Shown: positions 26,109 through 35,749, counted from the first letter of the stretch. The stretch: DNA of 64,000 nucleotides from Chryseobacterium pennipullorum (GCF_003384725.1 NZ_QNVV01000002.1:62001-126000); one strand, 5' to 3'. Made by a program: numbers and translations. Notes: generated from the letters alone by a model not told the origin.

Positions 26109-28139
26109 TTAAAAATTAACCTTAACTCCTGCGATAAAGCTGCGCTTGGCTGCCGGATTATAAAACCTGTTTCCAAAAGCATTCGTATCAAAACCTAAAA
26201 CATATTCACTGTTGTATAGGTTTTGAATTTGAAGATATACGTCCATATCTGTTTTTTCAATCTTAACAGGAAATCCAAATCGGATATTTCCGATTAGGGT
26301 AGATTCAGCCCAAACGGAATTGGCATCATTCAAAGGAATTTTCGAAGTATAGAAATGCGAATAATCTACTGAAAGCTTATTGAAAAATACAAAATTCAGT
26401 AAACTGTTCACTGTTGTTGAAGGAACACCTGTCACATCATTCCCGGAAAAGTCCGTATTCCCCTGTTTGTAGTTTTCAAATTCAAATTGGTAAAAGCTTC
26501 CTGACAGTCTCAATTTAAAGTGACTGAAAAAAGTATTCTGTAAGTTGATTTTTTTTGATTCCAGCAGTACTTCTACTCCTTTCTGAATGGTACCTCCCTG
26601 GTTCATAAAAAACTCCTGCCCCTTTTCATTCTGTCTTCTCACAATTGCATTTTTCATTCTGAAGTCGAAATAACCGGCCTCTACAAAAAATAAATTCCCA
26701 AACTGCTTACGTACAGCAATTTCTTTGTTCCATCCATATTCCGGTACCAGGCTGAAATTAAATTCCTGATTCGAAGACCGGATTTCTTCATTGGTGGGTG
26801 AAGAATTCCCCTTCCCTATTTTCGCCCTTACTGAAAAGCCTTTTCCTATCAGGTAGGTAAGTCCTATATTGGGGAGCCATTGGTTTTTAAAATGAACATT
26901 CCCGCTTTCAACAACTGGAAACAGCTTTTCCCATTGATACCTATTATAATTAAGACTTAAAGACAGATCGGTAAATAGCTTTTCGCCAAAATTCACCTTC
27001 TGAGAGATAAAATAAAACCCTGAACTGTTTTGCAGCCTGTCAAAATTCTGAGCATTTCCCTCCGATCCTCTTTTATTGTCATAGTTTTTAATGAAAATAG
27101 TATTCACTCCCCCTTCAAATCCCAATCTCCACGCCAAAGCAAGGTTGTTCCATTTTTTTTCATAAGTAAGATGTGTTCTCCATGCAAAATTCCTTTCGAA
27201 CCTGTTTTCAAAATTGGTAATAAAAGGGTTTTCAAAATCCACATAAGAGCCTTGCAGCAAAACAAAGTGAGACCATTCAGGAGTCAGATTGTACTGGTGT
27301 GAGAGTCCTGCTAAAATCATTTTATTGCGAATTCCGGCATTTTGTTCTTTTGCTCCGGGAAGTGTCGTCGTCGCAGGTCTTGACTGCCGTCTGTCACTAT
27401 ACATCTGATCTAAAGTAAGACCTCCAGGTGTTTCATAATCCAGGTCAGACCACAGGACCATAGCATTCAGCGTACCTTTTGTAGAATATTGAAAACGGTC
27501 CTTAAGGAAGATTTGCTTTCTCTCAACAGCAGATTGTGCTCTATAAGAGTCTGTTCTGTAGTAATTTTGAAAAATTTCAAAAAAATGATTTCCAGCCTGC
27601 TTCGAAACATCAAAACTCTGATTAAAGGTGCCGTAGCTCCCTGCAGAAAGATGCGCCGATCTATTTTCTGAAGACCTTGTCTGCAGAAGAAGAGTTCCTC
27701 CTGTAGCCGCACCAAAGTCTCCACCCTCGGGACCTTTATAAATCTCCATCCTGTTGATCAGTTCAGGAGAGATCAGATTAAAGTATGTATTTCCTGACGC
27801 ATCGGATAGAATAAAATCATCAAGATAGACTTTGATATTGCGAACCCCAAAAGGAGACCTTAAAGTACTTCCACGTACAGAAATTCTATAGCTGCCCGGT
27901 GAACGTTCTTCCATTCTTGCCCCGGCAACCTGATTAATGGACTCCAACATTCGCTCCGGAATATTCTGATTCAAAAGCTCTTTTGAAACTACGGAAACCG
28001 ATTTTGTGGAGGTGATATAAGAAGCAGGTTTCCGATACGCATCAATAGTAACTTCCGAAATCAGTTCAGCAGAATCTCTCTTTTGGGAAGAGAAAAAGGA
28101 AGAGCAGATGATAAAGAATAAAAAACAGAGCCTCACCAT
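26109..28139 (-). CDS. TonB-dependent outer-membrane receptor
   Basis: The 676-residue receptor has a signal peptide (VRLCFLFFIICSSFFSS), a plug domain (about 40-170) with RISVRGSTLRSPFGVRNIKV and IYKGPEGGDFGAATGG, and a C-terminal 22-strand barrel ending in the aromatic residue of KVNF. It has no carboxypeptidase-like domain and is not SusC-type. It starts 23 bp after an MFS transporter gene on the same strand, so outer- and inner-membrane transport are coupled. An iron-siderophore or similar metal complex is the usual ligand of this class, but nothing in the sequence fixes it. Confidence 0.9.
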   Translation of the reverse strand: MVRLCFLFFIICSSFFSSQKRDSAELISEVTIDAYRKPASYITSTKSVSVVSKELLNQNIPERMLESINQVAGARMEERSPGSYRISVRGSTLRSPFGVRNIKVYLDDFILSDASGNTYFNLISPELINRMEIYKGPEGGDFGAATGGTLLLQTRSSENRSAHLSAGSYGTFNQSFDVSKQAGNHFFEIFQNYYRTDSYRAQSAVERKQIFLKDRFQYSTKGTLNAMVLWSDLDYETPGGLTLDQMYSDRRQSRPATTTLPGAKEQNAGIRNKMILAGLSHQYNLTPEWSHFVLLQGSYVDFENPFITNFENRFERNFAWRTHLTYEKKWNNLALAWRLGFEGGVNTIFIKNYDNKRGSEGNAQNFDRLQNSSGFYFISQKVNFGEKLFTDLSLSLNYNRYQWEKLFPVVESGNVHFKNQWLPNIGLTYLIGKGFSVRAKIGKGNSSPTNEEIRSSNQEFNFSLVPEYGWNKEIAVRKQFGNLFFVEAGYFDFRMKNAIVRRQNEKGQEFFMNQGGTIQKGVEVLLESKKINLQNTFFSHFKLRLSGSFYQFEFENYKQGNTDFSGNDVTGVPSTTVNSLLNFVFFNKLSVDYSHFYTSKIPLNDANSVWAESTLIGNIRFGFPVKIEKTDMDVYLQIQNLYNSEYVLGFDTNAFGNRFYNPAAKRSFIAGVKVNF

Positions 28140-28162
28140 TCTGCAAAACTAGTCAATGATTT

Positions 28163-29398
28163 TTAAACTATTTCTTCTTTTGAAACTTTTTCAGACAACA
28201 TCCATGGAATAATAAAATAAAAAGCAATAGCAATAATGACCGCCAGAACTCCGGTACCGATCCATAAAACCGTAAACCCGAATCGTTCAGCAATTAGTGT
28301 TCCTACATAAGGGGTAACAATAAAAGCGACGGAAAAGGATATTCCATTTAGCCCCATATAGGCACCTTTATTACGGTCACCAGAACGAAGGGCTGTAATG
28401 GTGGACATAAAAGGCAGCGTCCATATCTCTCCAACGCAAAGCAACGTCATAGAAACGATCAATGCTACCATACTGTAATCAAATGCCAGCATCGCATAGG
28501 AAACTCCACACAGGAAAGTCCCTATCAGCATGGTGAATGCCAAGGTGAAATATTTCTCTGCTACCTGCACGAGCCCCATTTCCAGCAACACGATCAGAAA
28601 ACCACTGTATCCCAAGATATATCCTATGTTTTGCTGGCTCATATGCACTGTATCCTTGTAGAAAATCGTCAGGGTACTGAACAGCTGGAAAAAGCATATG
28701 GCAAACAGCATACAGAATATGCAGTATACAATAAATTTACTATCCCGGTATGGTGAGCTTTCCTTTTTAACAGCTATTGCCTCTTTTACTTTTTTTGCCT
28801 TTGCTTTAGCCAGTCTGGCGCGTTTTCTGAAAAACCATATATACATCAGCCCTGCCAATAGTGCAGCCAATGCATTACTGAAAAAGAGAAACTCATAGGA
28901 AATAGCAGACAGGATACCTCCAAGTGCAGGACCAATAGAGAATCCCAGATTAACCGCCATACGGTTCAGAGAGAAGGCTCTGGTAATGTTTTCAGGTCTG
29001 GCATATTTTGTAATGGCTACCGAGTTGGCGGGACGAAACGTCTCACTTACAATACTCTGTGCTAAAATAATTCCTGCGAGCCCTGCTTCTGTTGTAAACA
29101 ACGGTATTAAACAGAATAAAGGAACGCTGAGCAGCAAGCTCAGGCTCTGTACTCTGTATTCGCCTATTTTATCCGTAATCATTCCTCCCAGCCATGAACC
29201 GATTACTGAACCTATTCCGAAGAAGCTCAGCACAATTCCTGAATTTTCTATACTGAAATGCAAATGATTGGTCATATATACTCCCAGAAATGGAAGTACC
29301 ATAGACCCCGCCCTGTTGATGAGCATTACCAACGCCAGCATCCAACTCTCCTGCGAGAGTCCTTTAAAAGAACCTGTATATAAGTTAATAAGTTTCAC
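28163..29398 (-). CDS. MFS transporter, GTG start
   Basis: The 411-residue protein has 12 predicted membrane helices. The MFS loop 2-3 motif is seen as GSWLGGMITDKIGEYR. The start codon is GTG (29396-29398), giving MKLINLYTGSFKGLSQ; there is no ATG close by, and the first helix at about residue 20 fits. It belongs to the drug/metabolite exporter-like MFS proteins common in Bacteroidota. The adjoining TonB receptor suggests transport of a common substrate or export of a carrier molecule. Confidence 0.85.
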   Translation of the reverse strand: MKLINLYTGSFKGLSQESWMLALVMLINRAGSMVLPFLGVYMTNHLHFSIENSGIVLSFFGIGSVIGSWLGGMITDKIGEYRVQSLSLLLSVPLFCLIPLFTTEAGLAGIILAQSIVSETFRPANSVAITKYARPENITRAFSLNRMAVNLGFSIGPALGGILSAISYEFLFFSNALAALLAGLMYIWFFRKRARLAKAKAKKVKEAIAVKKESSPYRDSKFIVYCIFCMLFAICFFQLFSTLTIFYKDTVHMSQQNIGYILGYSGFLIVLLEMGLVQVAEKYFTLAFTMLIGTFLCGVSYAMLAFDYSMVALIVSMTLLCVGEIWTLPFMSTITALRSGDRNKGAYMGLNGISFSVAFIVTPYVGTLIAERFGFTVLWIGTGVLAVIIAIAFYFIIPWMLSEKVSKEEIV

Positions 29399-29541
29399 AA
29401 TACTATTTTGGAGGGAATTTGAGATTACTAAATTAGATAAAAACAGTTCAAACCCCTTTATTTAAAACATTTTTTTATAAATAACAACCATAAGAAGAGA
29501 CTATCATCTGTATCCTGAAATCAACAGTTTTTTTGATAGGC

Positions 29542-29577
29542 CAAAAAAAAAGCAGGACTTATGGTAAGTCCTGCTTT
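29542..29577 (-). terminator. Intrinsic terminator of glnS
   Basis: AAAGCAGGACTT (29549-29560) pairs perfectly with AAGTCCTGCTTT (29566-29577). On the minus strand the stem is followed by a T-run of about nine. It lies 21 bp after the glnS stop codon. Confidence 0.9.
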
Positions 29578-29598
29578 CATATATTTATATAGGCTGAA

Positions 29599-31272
29599 CT
29601 ATTCAGGTTTATAAGAATCTTTTAAAGTTACAGTACGGTTAAATACCAATGTTTCCTCCGTAGAGTCCTGATCTTTTGTAAAATATCCTATTCTCTGAAA
29701 CTGTAAAGGTTCTCCGGCCGCCACTTCTTTCAGACTTGGCTCTGCGAAACCTTTTACAGTAGTTACAGATTCAGGATTGATAAAGTTCAAGAAGTCCACA
29801 TCTTTTTCTGCATCTGGCTGTTCCACTGTAAACAACTGATTATAAATTCTTACTTCCACAGGAATTGCATGCTTTGCAGAAACCCAGTGTAAAGTTCCTT
29901 TTACTTTTCTCAAACTCTCTTCTGTGCCGCTTCCTGACTTACTCTTCTCGTCATACGTAGCATAGATCGTCGTGATTTCTCCGTTTTCGTCTTTCTCTAC
30001 TCTTTCAGCTTTAATGATGTAAGCCGATTTTAATCGAACTTCACCCCCTAATTTCAGTCTGAAGAATTTATTATTTGCTTCTTCCTTGAAGTCTTCACGT
30101 TCAATATACAGTTCTCTTGAAAAAGGAATCTCTCTGGTTCCTGCGTTTTCCTGCTCAGGATTGTTTTCAGTTTCCAGCCATTCTTCCTTGTCTTCAGGAT
30201 AATTTTCGATCACCAATTTTACAGGATCTACAACCGCCATTACACGCTTAGCCACTTTGTTCAGGTCTTCCCGTACACAGAAATCAAGCAACTGGATTTC
30301 GATAAGATTTTCTCTTTTGGCAACCCCCACTTTTTCAATAAAGTTTCTGATGGCAGTAGGAGTGAATCCTTTTCTCCTCATTCCCGAAATGGTAGGCATT
30401 CTAGGATCATCCCATCCGGTTACTACCCCTTCAGCAACCAGTCTCTGCAATTTTCTTTTGGACGTAATCATATAGGAAACATTCATCCTTGCAAATTCTC
30501 TCTGCTTAGGTGCTACCTTGTTTTCGTCATATACCTGCTCCAGGTACCAGTTATAAAGTGGTCTGTGGTTTTCAAATTCTAATGAACATAATGAGTGGGA
30601 AACCTGCTCCAGATAATCGGATTCACCGTGCGCCCAGTCATACATCGGATAGATCTTCCACGCCGTTCCGGTTCTGTGGTGAGGTCTTTTCAGGATTCTG
30701 TACATCACAGGATCACGCATGTTCATATTCGGTGAAACCATATCAATTTTTGCGCGAAGTGACATTGTTCCTTCCTCGAATTCTCCGTTTTTCATTCTTT
30801 CAAACAGATCCAGAGACTCTTCCACCGGACGGTTTCTGTATGGGGATTCCACTCCAGGTTCTGTAGGATTTTTTCTCTGCTCGGTAATCACTTCAGAGGG
30901 CTGCTCATCTACATAAGCTTTTCCGTCTTTGATCAATTGTACTGCCCATTCGTAAAGCTGCTGGAAGTAGTCGGATGCATACAATTCTTTATCCCATTTG
31001 AAACCCAGCCATTCCACATCTTTCTTGATGGAATCTACGAATTCCTGTTCTTCTTTTTCAGGGTTCGTATCGTCGAAACGAAGGTTTACGGGAGCATTGT
31101 ATTTTTCGCCCAGGCCGAAATTGATGCAGATAGCTTTGGTATGCCCTACATGCAGATAACCATTCGGTTCAGGCGGAAAACGGAAACGGATCTGATCTCT
31201 TTTCAGACCGTTTGCCAGATCATCTTCAATAATTTGCTCAATAAAATTGAGTGATTTTTTTTCTTCTTCCAT
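29599..31272 (-). CDS. glnS: Glutamine--tRNA ligase
   Basis: This 557-residue class I aminoacyl-tRNA synthetase charges tRNA-Gln. The HIGH signature is PPEPNGYLHVGHTKA and the KMSKS equivalent is MITSKRKL. The glutamine-specific features and the two C-terminal anticodon-binding beta-barrels (about residues 340-557) are complete. ATG 31272 (MEEEKKSLNF) is chosen over the upstream TTG because it lies 29 nt after the predicted transcript start. The presence of GlnRS implies that tRNA-Gln is charged directly. Confidence 0.95.
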   Translation of the reverse strand: MEEEKKSLNFIEQIIEDDLANGLKRDQIRFRFPPEPNGYLHVGHTKAICINFGLGEKYNAPVNLRFDDTNPEKEEQEFVDSIKKDVEWLGFKWDKELYASDYFQQLYEWAVQLIKDGKAYVDEQPSEVITEQRKNPTEPGVESPYRNRPVEESLDLFERMKNGEFEEGTMSLRAKIDMVSPNMNMRDPVMYRILKRPHHRTGTAWKIYPMYDWAHGESDYLEQVSHSLCSLEFENHRPLYNWYLEQVYDENKVAPKQREFARMNVSYMITSKRKLQRLVAEGVVTGWDDPRMPTISGMRRKGFTPTAIRNFIEKVGVAKRENLIEIQLLDFCVREDLNKVAKRVMAVVDPVKLVIENYPEDKEEWLETENNPEQENAGTREIPFSRELYIEREDFKEEANNKFFRLKLGGEVRLKSAYIIKAERVEKDENGEITTIYATYDEKSKSGSGTEESLRKVKGTLHWVSAKHAIPVEVRIYNQLFTVEQPDAEKDVDFLNFINPESVTTVKGFAEPSLKEVAAGEPLQFQRIGYFTKDQDSTEETLVFNRTVTLKDSYKPE

Positions 31273-31307
31273 TAAATTAGCTTTTGTTTTTAGCAAAAAA
31301 AGTTGCA

Positions 31308-31338
31308 CAAAGTTACGGAAAAATAAGCGTTTCTGAAA
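31308..31338 (-). promoter_or_regulatory. Promoter of glnS
   Basis: On the minus strand TTTC (31338-31335) and TAACTTTG (31315-31308) are separated by exactly 19 bp, a close match to the Bacteroidota promoter. The leader is about 29 nt. Confidence 0.75.
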
Positions 31339-31425
31339 GTGATAATTTAAAAGTGGAATTTATACTAATTCAGTATTTTTCACTAATTTAGGAAAAGCTA
31401 GAAACCATTTACCAAATTACCGATC

Positions 31426-32556
31426 ATGGCCGTTTACATCTTAAGCAACCGTAAAATCGTCCGTCATAAAGGTGAAAGAGTAGACTCTTTTTCCAATGAT
31501 GAATACTCGATTCCTAATTTCAGAATTGCAAAATGTGATTTTGATGAGTATAAGGAGCCTACCGCCCAGGCCAGAAAAAAGAAAGACTATACGAACAGAA
31601 ACATTCTGAACTACAAGCTGTTTTCCGAACCTGAAAAACAAGGATATGAAGAAGTTCTGGAGGTTTTACTGAATGAAAAAGGGATCAGAAAATCGTCTCT
31701 TACAGCGAATAATCTGGGGGGCACCCAAAGGATGTTTTATGAACTTTATACCCATATGTCTTCCACAAAGGACCGAAGTGACGTCCTGATCTTCATCCAC
31801 GGGTATGCATATGATTTTGATGATGAACTAAAGGCTATTATTGATCTTAAGAAACTGTTTATAGACAATCCTGCATCTCCGGTTGAACACATCCTTTTTG
31901 TGAGCTGGCCCGCTTCCAGCAGCATTGTTCCCCTTACCTATTTTGATGATAAAGCTTCCAGCATCAATTCGGGAACCTCACTGATGCGGCTGTTTTACTT
32001 TTATACCCAGTTTTTAAAAGATATTTTCTCCAACCGTGATCTTATTCCCTGCAACCAAAGGATTCATATTATGGCGCATTCTATGGGAAACAGGGTACTC
32101 CAGAGCATGCTGTACAGTCTTAAGAGAGAAAATATTTTAAGAGTCATTGACCAGGTGCTGCTTCTGAATGCGGATGTTACCTATAAAGTATTTGAGGACA
32201 GTGAAGATTCGTTCAACAAACTTCCGTTACTGGCCAACAGGATTTCTGTTTATCTGAACAGACAGGACGTCATTTTAGGAATCTCTCAATTCACTAAAAA
32301 CATTCTCACTCCAAGACTGGGTAAAAACGGTCCGGGGGATCTTGAACAGTTTAAAGATATAGTTTCAGTCATTGATTGCACCTTTGTAAAAGATGATCTT
32401 CTCAACAGTTTCAAATTTGAGATTGGTAACCATTGGGGTTATCTTTCCAGCTCACAGGTTCAGAATGATATTTTCCAAAATTTATATGGAATAGATCGGA
32501 ACCTGATCAGTAACAGGGTGAAGAGTAGCGAAAATATTTTCACAATTATTTCTTAA
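31426..32556 (+). CDS. Alpha/beta hydrolase (DUF900-like)
   Basis: This 376-residue cytoplasmic protein has an alpha/beta-hydrolase core. LIFIHGYAYDFDDEL gives the oxyanion region, FVSWPASSS follows, and the nucleophile elbow is IMAHSMGNRVLQS (serine in HSM). These match DUF900-type hydrolases. It has no signal peptide. The substrate is unknown. It is divergent from glnS. Confidence 0.8.
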   Translation: MAVYILSNRKIVRHKGERVDSFSNDEYSIPNFRIAKCDFDEYKEPTAQARKKKDYTNRNILNYKLFSEPEKQGYEEVLEVLLNEKGIRKSSLTANNLGGTQRMFYELYTHMSSTKDRSDVLIFIHGYAYDFDDELKAIIDLKKLFIDNPASPVEHILFVSWPASSSIVPLTYFDDKASSINSGTSLMRLFYFYTQFLKDIFSNRDLIPCNQRIHIMAHSMGNRVLQSMLYSLKRENILRVIDQVLLLNADVTYKVFEDSEDSFNKLPLLANRISVYLNRQDVILGISQFTKNILTPRLGKNGPGDLEQFKDIVSVIDCTFVKDDLLNSFKFEIGNHWGYLSSSQVQNDIFQNLYGIDRNLISNRVKSSENIFTIIS

Positions 32557-32668
32557 TTTTTAGTCTAAAAAAACCATATACTTTGAATTTAACGTTAAAA
32601 ATTCTGCAAAATTGAACCATGGCATAAAAATTGCTAATTCCCAATTCAGAGATTTACAATTTTTTATC

Positions 32669-32746
32669 ATGAAAAAGATTAAAAGGCAGTTTTCCAATAT
32701 TGTAATGTATATAAAGAAAACAATTTTCGTAAAAGATGTGGTTTGA
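32669..32746 (+). CDS. Possible 25-residue basic peptide
   Basis: ATG 32669 opens a 25-codon frame, MKKIKRQFSNIVMYIKKTIF then VKDVV. It is basic (seven K or R) and alternates polar and hydrophobic residues, so it could form a cationic amphipathic helix. It lies between the alpha/beta hydrolase stop and a terminator at 32829. No clear promoter of its own was found. It may be chance, so confidence is low. Confidence 0.25.
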   Translation: MKKIKRQFSNIVMYIKKTIFVKDVV

Positions 32747-32828
32747 CCGAAAAATAAACTTCTAAAAACTATCATTTATCCGACATTACTGTTACTCTAT
32801 CATTTGAACAAATCAGAATACGATTATA

Positions 32829-32860
32829 ATTCCTTCAGATTTATTGGAGGGATTTTTTTT
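32829..32860 (+). terminator. Intrinsic terminator downstream of the alpha/beta hydrolase
   Basis: ATTCCTTC (32829-32836) pairs with GGAGGGAT (32846-32853), with two G-T pairs, and runs into eight T residues. It ends transcription about 270 bp after the hydrolase stop. Confidence 0.7.
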
Positions 32861-33124
32861 GACCTTTAGATTGTGAGGGCATAAGGATAAAACTGGGGAC
32901 TAGAATATGTAGACCGGTGAATGAATTTTATGCAAAGATTCAATTCTGATGTTGTATTTGAGGATACAAAACGCCGAATCAACTTTACTGACCTTTACCA
33001 GATAAGCCATCTATTAACCATTAATAAAATTCACCACTTAGTTAAATATTTATAAAACATATTGTAAAATATTGCACAATTGAGAAAAGTTTTCGATATT
33101 TACTTCTAAATCAAAATATTAGCT

Positions 33125-33295
33125 ATGAAAAATCTGAAAAAATTAAACAACAGAGAATTGAAAACAATTAAAGGAGGAATCATTCCTATCGGATGCAACA
33201 ATTGGGATCCAAGAAAAAGATGCTGCAGAGAATGGGATGCTGACCACTGGAACAATCCAACCTGTGAGGATGCACCCCCTCCGTTTCAATCTTAA
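33125..33295 (+). CDS. GG-leader bacteriocin-like peptide
   Basis: This 56-codon ORF encodes a peptide with a double-glycine leader: MKNLKKLNNRELKTIKGG (G17-G18), matching the LxxLxxxELxxIxGG pattern cut by C39-peptidase ABC transporters. The predicted 38-residue core starts at Ile19, holds four cysteines (C24, C33, C34, C47) and three tryptophans (W27, W37, W42), and ends in a proline-rich PPPFQS tail. Such bacteriocin-like peptides are common in Chryseobacterium, mostly of unknown activity. No peptidase-exporter or immunity gene is near. It ends 7 bp from the convergent menC stop. Confidence 0.8.
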   Translation: MKNLKKLNNRELKTIKGGIIPIGCNNWDPRKRCCREWDADHWNNPTCEDAPPPFQS

Positions 33296-33302
33296 TTTTC
33301 GA

Positions 33303-34307
33303 TTATTTTTTGAACCACAACAGCTCATTTCTGAGATCTAAGCTGGATTCAAAATTATTGACAAATAAAGCTCCAGTGCCCAAACCTTGTGGCATTGGAT
33401 TTTTTTTTGTGAAAGTATACTGGGCAATGGCATTTAATCCTATATTGCTTTCCAGTGCTGAAGTGATCCACCATCCTATTTCCTGTTCTTCCGCAAGGGA
33501 AATCCACTCATCGGAACCGGCAAAGCCCCCTACTAAGGCTGGCTTCAGAATGATATACTGAGGCTGTATAGTTTGTAAAAGCTTTTTCTTTTCCAGAGGA
33601 TCGGTTATCCCAATCAGTTCTTCATCCAGGGCAATCGGGGTAGGTGTTTCTTTGCACAACGCTGCCATATCGTTCCAATTTCCAGCTTTAATGGGCTGTT
33701 CAATAGAGTGAATATGTAAATCTGCAAGTTGCTGCAAAACAACCTTTGCTTCTTCTGTACTGAAACCTCCATTAGCATCTACTCTAAGCTCCAGCTGATC
33801 TTCGGAAAATTTCCTTCTTAATTTCTGAAGAATAGTATGTTCTGATTTCCAGTCGACTCCAATTTTTAATTTAATACAGTGAAATCCTTTGTCAAGTTTT
33901 TCTCTGATCTGTTCTTCCATATAGTCAGCATCTCCCATCCAGATCAGTCCATTGATGGTAATCGCAGCTTTTCCCGCGGTAAACTCACTTGGAAAATAGA
34001 TTGCATCCCCATACTTCAGATTGAGAACAGCCTGTTCATACCCAAACCATATGGAGGGAAATTCTTTCAGCTCTTCTTTTAAAAATTCCGGGGCTCTGCT
34101 TATATTTTCACAAAGCCATTCCAGTTTTTCTTCATAATCTGACCGGTCATCAAAACTGAGTCCTCTGAAAACGGCACACTCCCCTGTTCCTTTCCGTCCA
34201 TTTTCTGAAATTTCAAGAATGAAGGTTTCTTTATCAAGCAAAACGCCGCGAGATGTTCCACTCGGGCGTTTAAACTGTAAAAGATATTTTAAATACTTTG
34301 CTTCCAT
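33303..34307 (-). CDS. menC: o-Succinylbenzoate synthase (enolase superfamily)
   Basis: The 334-residue protein has the capping domain (1-100) and the enolase-type barrel. The catalytic lysine pair is in CIKLKIGVDW, metal ligands are in LRVDANGG (Asp) and IEQPI (Glu), with the third acidic ligand in ALDEEL, and a further lysine is in YIILKPALVGG. These match MenC, which dehydrates SHCHC to o-succinylbenzoate in menaquinone synthesis. N-succinylamino acid racemase activity occurs in close relatives. The ATG follows the fbp stop with no spacing, so translation is probably coupled to fbp. Confidence 0.85.
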   Translation of the reverse strand: MEAKYLKYLLQFKRPSGTSRGVLLDKETFILEISENGRKGTGECAVFRGLSFDDRSDYEEKLEWLCENISRAPEFLKEELKEFPSIWFGYEQAVLNLKYGDAIYFPSEFTAGKAAITINGLIWMGDADYMEEQIREKLDKGFHCIKLKIGVDWKSEHTILQKLRRKFSEDQLELRVDANGGFSTEEAKVVLQQLADLHIHSIEQPIKAGNWNDMAALCKETPTPIALDEELIGITDPLEKKKLLQTIQPQYIILKPALVGGFAGSDEWISLAEEQEIGWWITSALESNIGLNAIAQYTFTKKNPMPQGLGTGALFVNNFESSLDLRNELLWFKK

Positions 34308-35324
34308 TTATTTCACGCTGTCAATACGCATAAATTCTTCTGCTTTCTCTACCATCGCGATGCTTCCGCAGAAAAATGGTATTCTCTGGTGAAGTTCTGT
34401 TGGTTCAACTTCAAGTATTCTTCTGAAGCCGTCGGTAGCTTTCCCTCCTGCCTGTTCTGCCAGAAATGCCATTGGATTGCATTCGTATAATAATCTTAAT
34501 TTTCCGTTTGGAGCCTGTGAGTAAGAAGGATAAATATAGATTCCCCCTTTCAGCATATTTCTGTGGAAATCTGCCACCAAAGAACCGATATACCTCGACG
34601 TATAGGGACGATCGCCTTCTTCCATCTGGCAATATTTAAGGTAATTTTTCACTCCCTGAGGGAATTTGATGTAATTTCCTTCATTGATAGAATAGATTTT
34701 ACCCGTTTTCGGGAAAGTCATATTCGGGTGAGAAAGGTAATAAGTTCCTAAGGACGGATCCAGCGTGAAGCCATTTACTCCGTTTCCTGTTGTATACACA
34801 ATCATCGTAGAAGATCCGTAGATGACATACCCTGCAGCAATCTGATTAACCCCTTTTTGTAAGAAGTCCTCCAGCTGTACGGGTGTTCCCGGTTCTGTAA
34901 CTCTCCTGTAAATAGAGAAAATAGTACCTACAGAAACATTGACATCAATATTTGAAGATCCGTCCAACGGATCAATCAGCACTACATATTTACTTAAATG
35001 ACCGTTTTCTCCACATTTGATATCGATAAAGTCATCGTTTTCCTCCGAAGCAATACCACAAACAACCTCTCTCTGAGACAAAGCCGTAATAAAAATTTCG
35101 TTCGCAATCACATCAAGCTTCTGCTGTTCCTCTCCCTGAATATTCTGGTTTCCGGCAGCTCCTGTTATATCTACAATTCCGGCTTTATTTACTTCTCTGT
35201 TTACCACTTTCGAAGCCAATCTTATTGCACTCAGAAGACGAGAAAATTCCCCTGTGGAATACTGAAAATCGTCCTGTTTATCGATAAGAAATTCTCCTAA
35301 AGTCTGTAATGGTTGATTTGACAT
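34308..35324 (-). CDS. fbp: Fructose-1,6-bisphosphatase, class I
   Basis: The 338-residue enzyme removes the 1-phosphate of fructose 1,6-bisphosphate in gluconeogenesis. The metal-binding and catalytic signature [20 protein letters not shown] is intact, as are the upstream ASEEND acidic residues and the substrate-binding region [20 protein letters not shown] typical C-terminal [15 protein letters not shown] segment closes the protein. The gene directly abuts menC, a combination that has no obvious metabolic logic. Confidence 0.93.
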   Translation of the reverse strand: MSNQPLQTLGEFLIDKQDDFQYSTGEFSRLLSAIRLASKVVNREVNKAGIVDITGAAGNQNIQGEEQQKLDVIANEIFITALSQREVVCGIASEENDDFIDIKCGENGHLSKYVVLIDPLDGSSNIDVNVSVGTIFSIYRRVTEPGTPVQLEDFLQKGVNQIAAGYVIYGSSTMIVYTTGNGVNGFTLDPSLGTYYLSHPNMTFPKTGKIYSINEGNYIKFPQGVKNYLKYCQMEEGDRPYTSRYIGSLVADFHRNMLKGGIYIYPSYSQAPNGKLRLLYECNPMAFLAEQAGGKATDGFRRILEVEPTELHQRIPFFCGSIAMVEKAEEFMRIDSVK

Positions 35325-35716
35325 ATTTTTCTTTTTACGTTTTTCCCAAATTTCGGAAAATTTATCACATTAAGAAAATTTAATTATAAAAGAGATTACA
35401 ACCTGTTTATCAACACGATACATACAAAACATAAGCTTATTTGAAATAATAGCAGATGGAAACAGTTCCGGATTAGGCCTTCAAGAATGACCATAAATTC
35501 AAAATAGCTTTTATGATTCTCTTGAAATGAAGCAGATAACACGAGATAATACAAAAATATAACAAATTACCTTTCAACCCATTAAACCTATTAATACGTT
35601 TTCACCAAAGTGATACTGAAATACTGATCAGGCACGGCCCAAAGACCCTTCTCAATCCTATCGTTACGACACTTTTATTATTTTAAGGAAATCTTAATTC
35701 CATCCTATCATCGGGC
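35325..35716. other. Intergenic region between fbp and the aspartate kinase gene
   Basis: This AT-rich stretch between divergent genes holds no ORF of note, no tRNA and no repeat. The promoter of the aspartate kinase gene follows at 35719-35749. A near-match -7 box for fbp (GAAATTTG on the minus strand, close to the start codon) is too weak to annotate. Confidence 0.6.
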
Positions 35717-35718
35717 TA

Positions 35719-35749
35719 TTTCATATCTCGTTGTAAATTTATAATTTTG
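35719..35749 (+). promoter_or_regulatory. Promoter of the aspartate kinase gene
   Basis: TTTC at 35719-35722 and a perfect TAATTTTG at 35742-35749 are 19 bp apart. The leader to the ATG at 35807 is about 50 nt. Confidence 0.75.

Larger units (their letters stand above)
32557..33124. other. Intergenic region of 568 bp
   Basis: The stretch is AT-rich and holds one weak 25-codon ORF (32669-32746), a terminator at 32829-32860 and the upstream region of the GG-leader peptide gene. I see no other gene, repeat or RNA in it. The segment just upstream of the peptide gene has no exact TAnnTTTG box. Confidence 0.6.
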
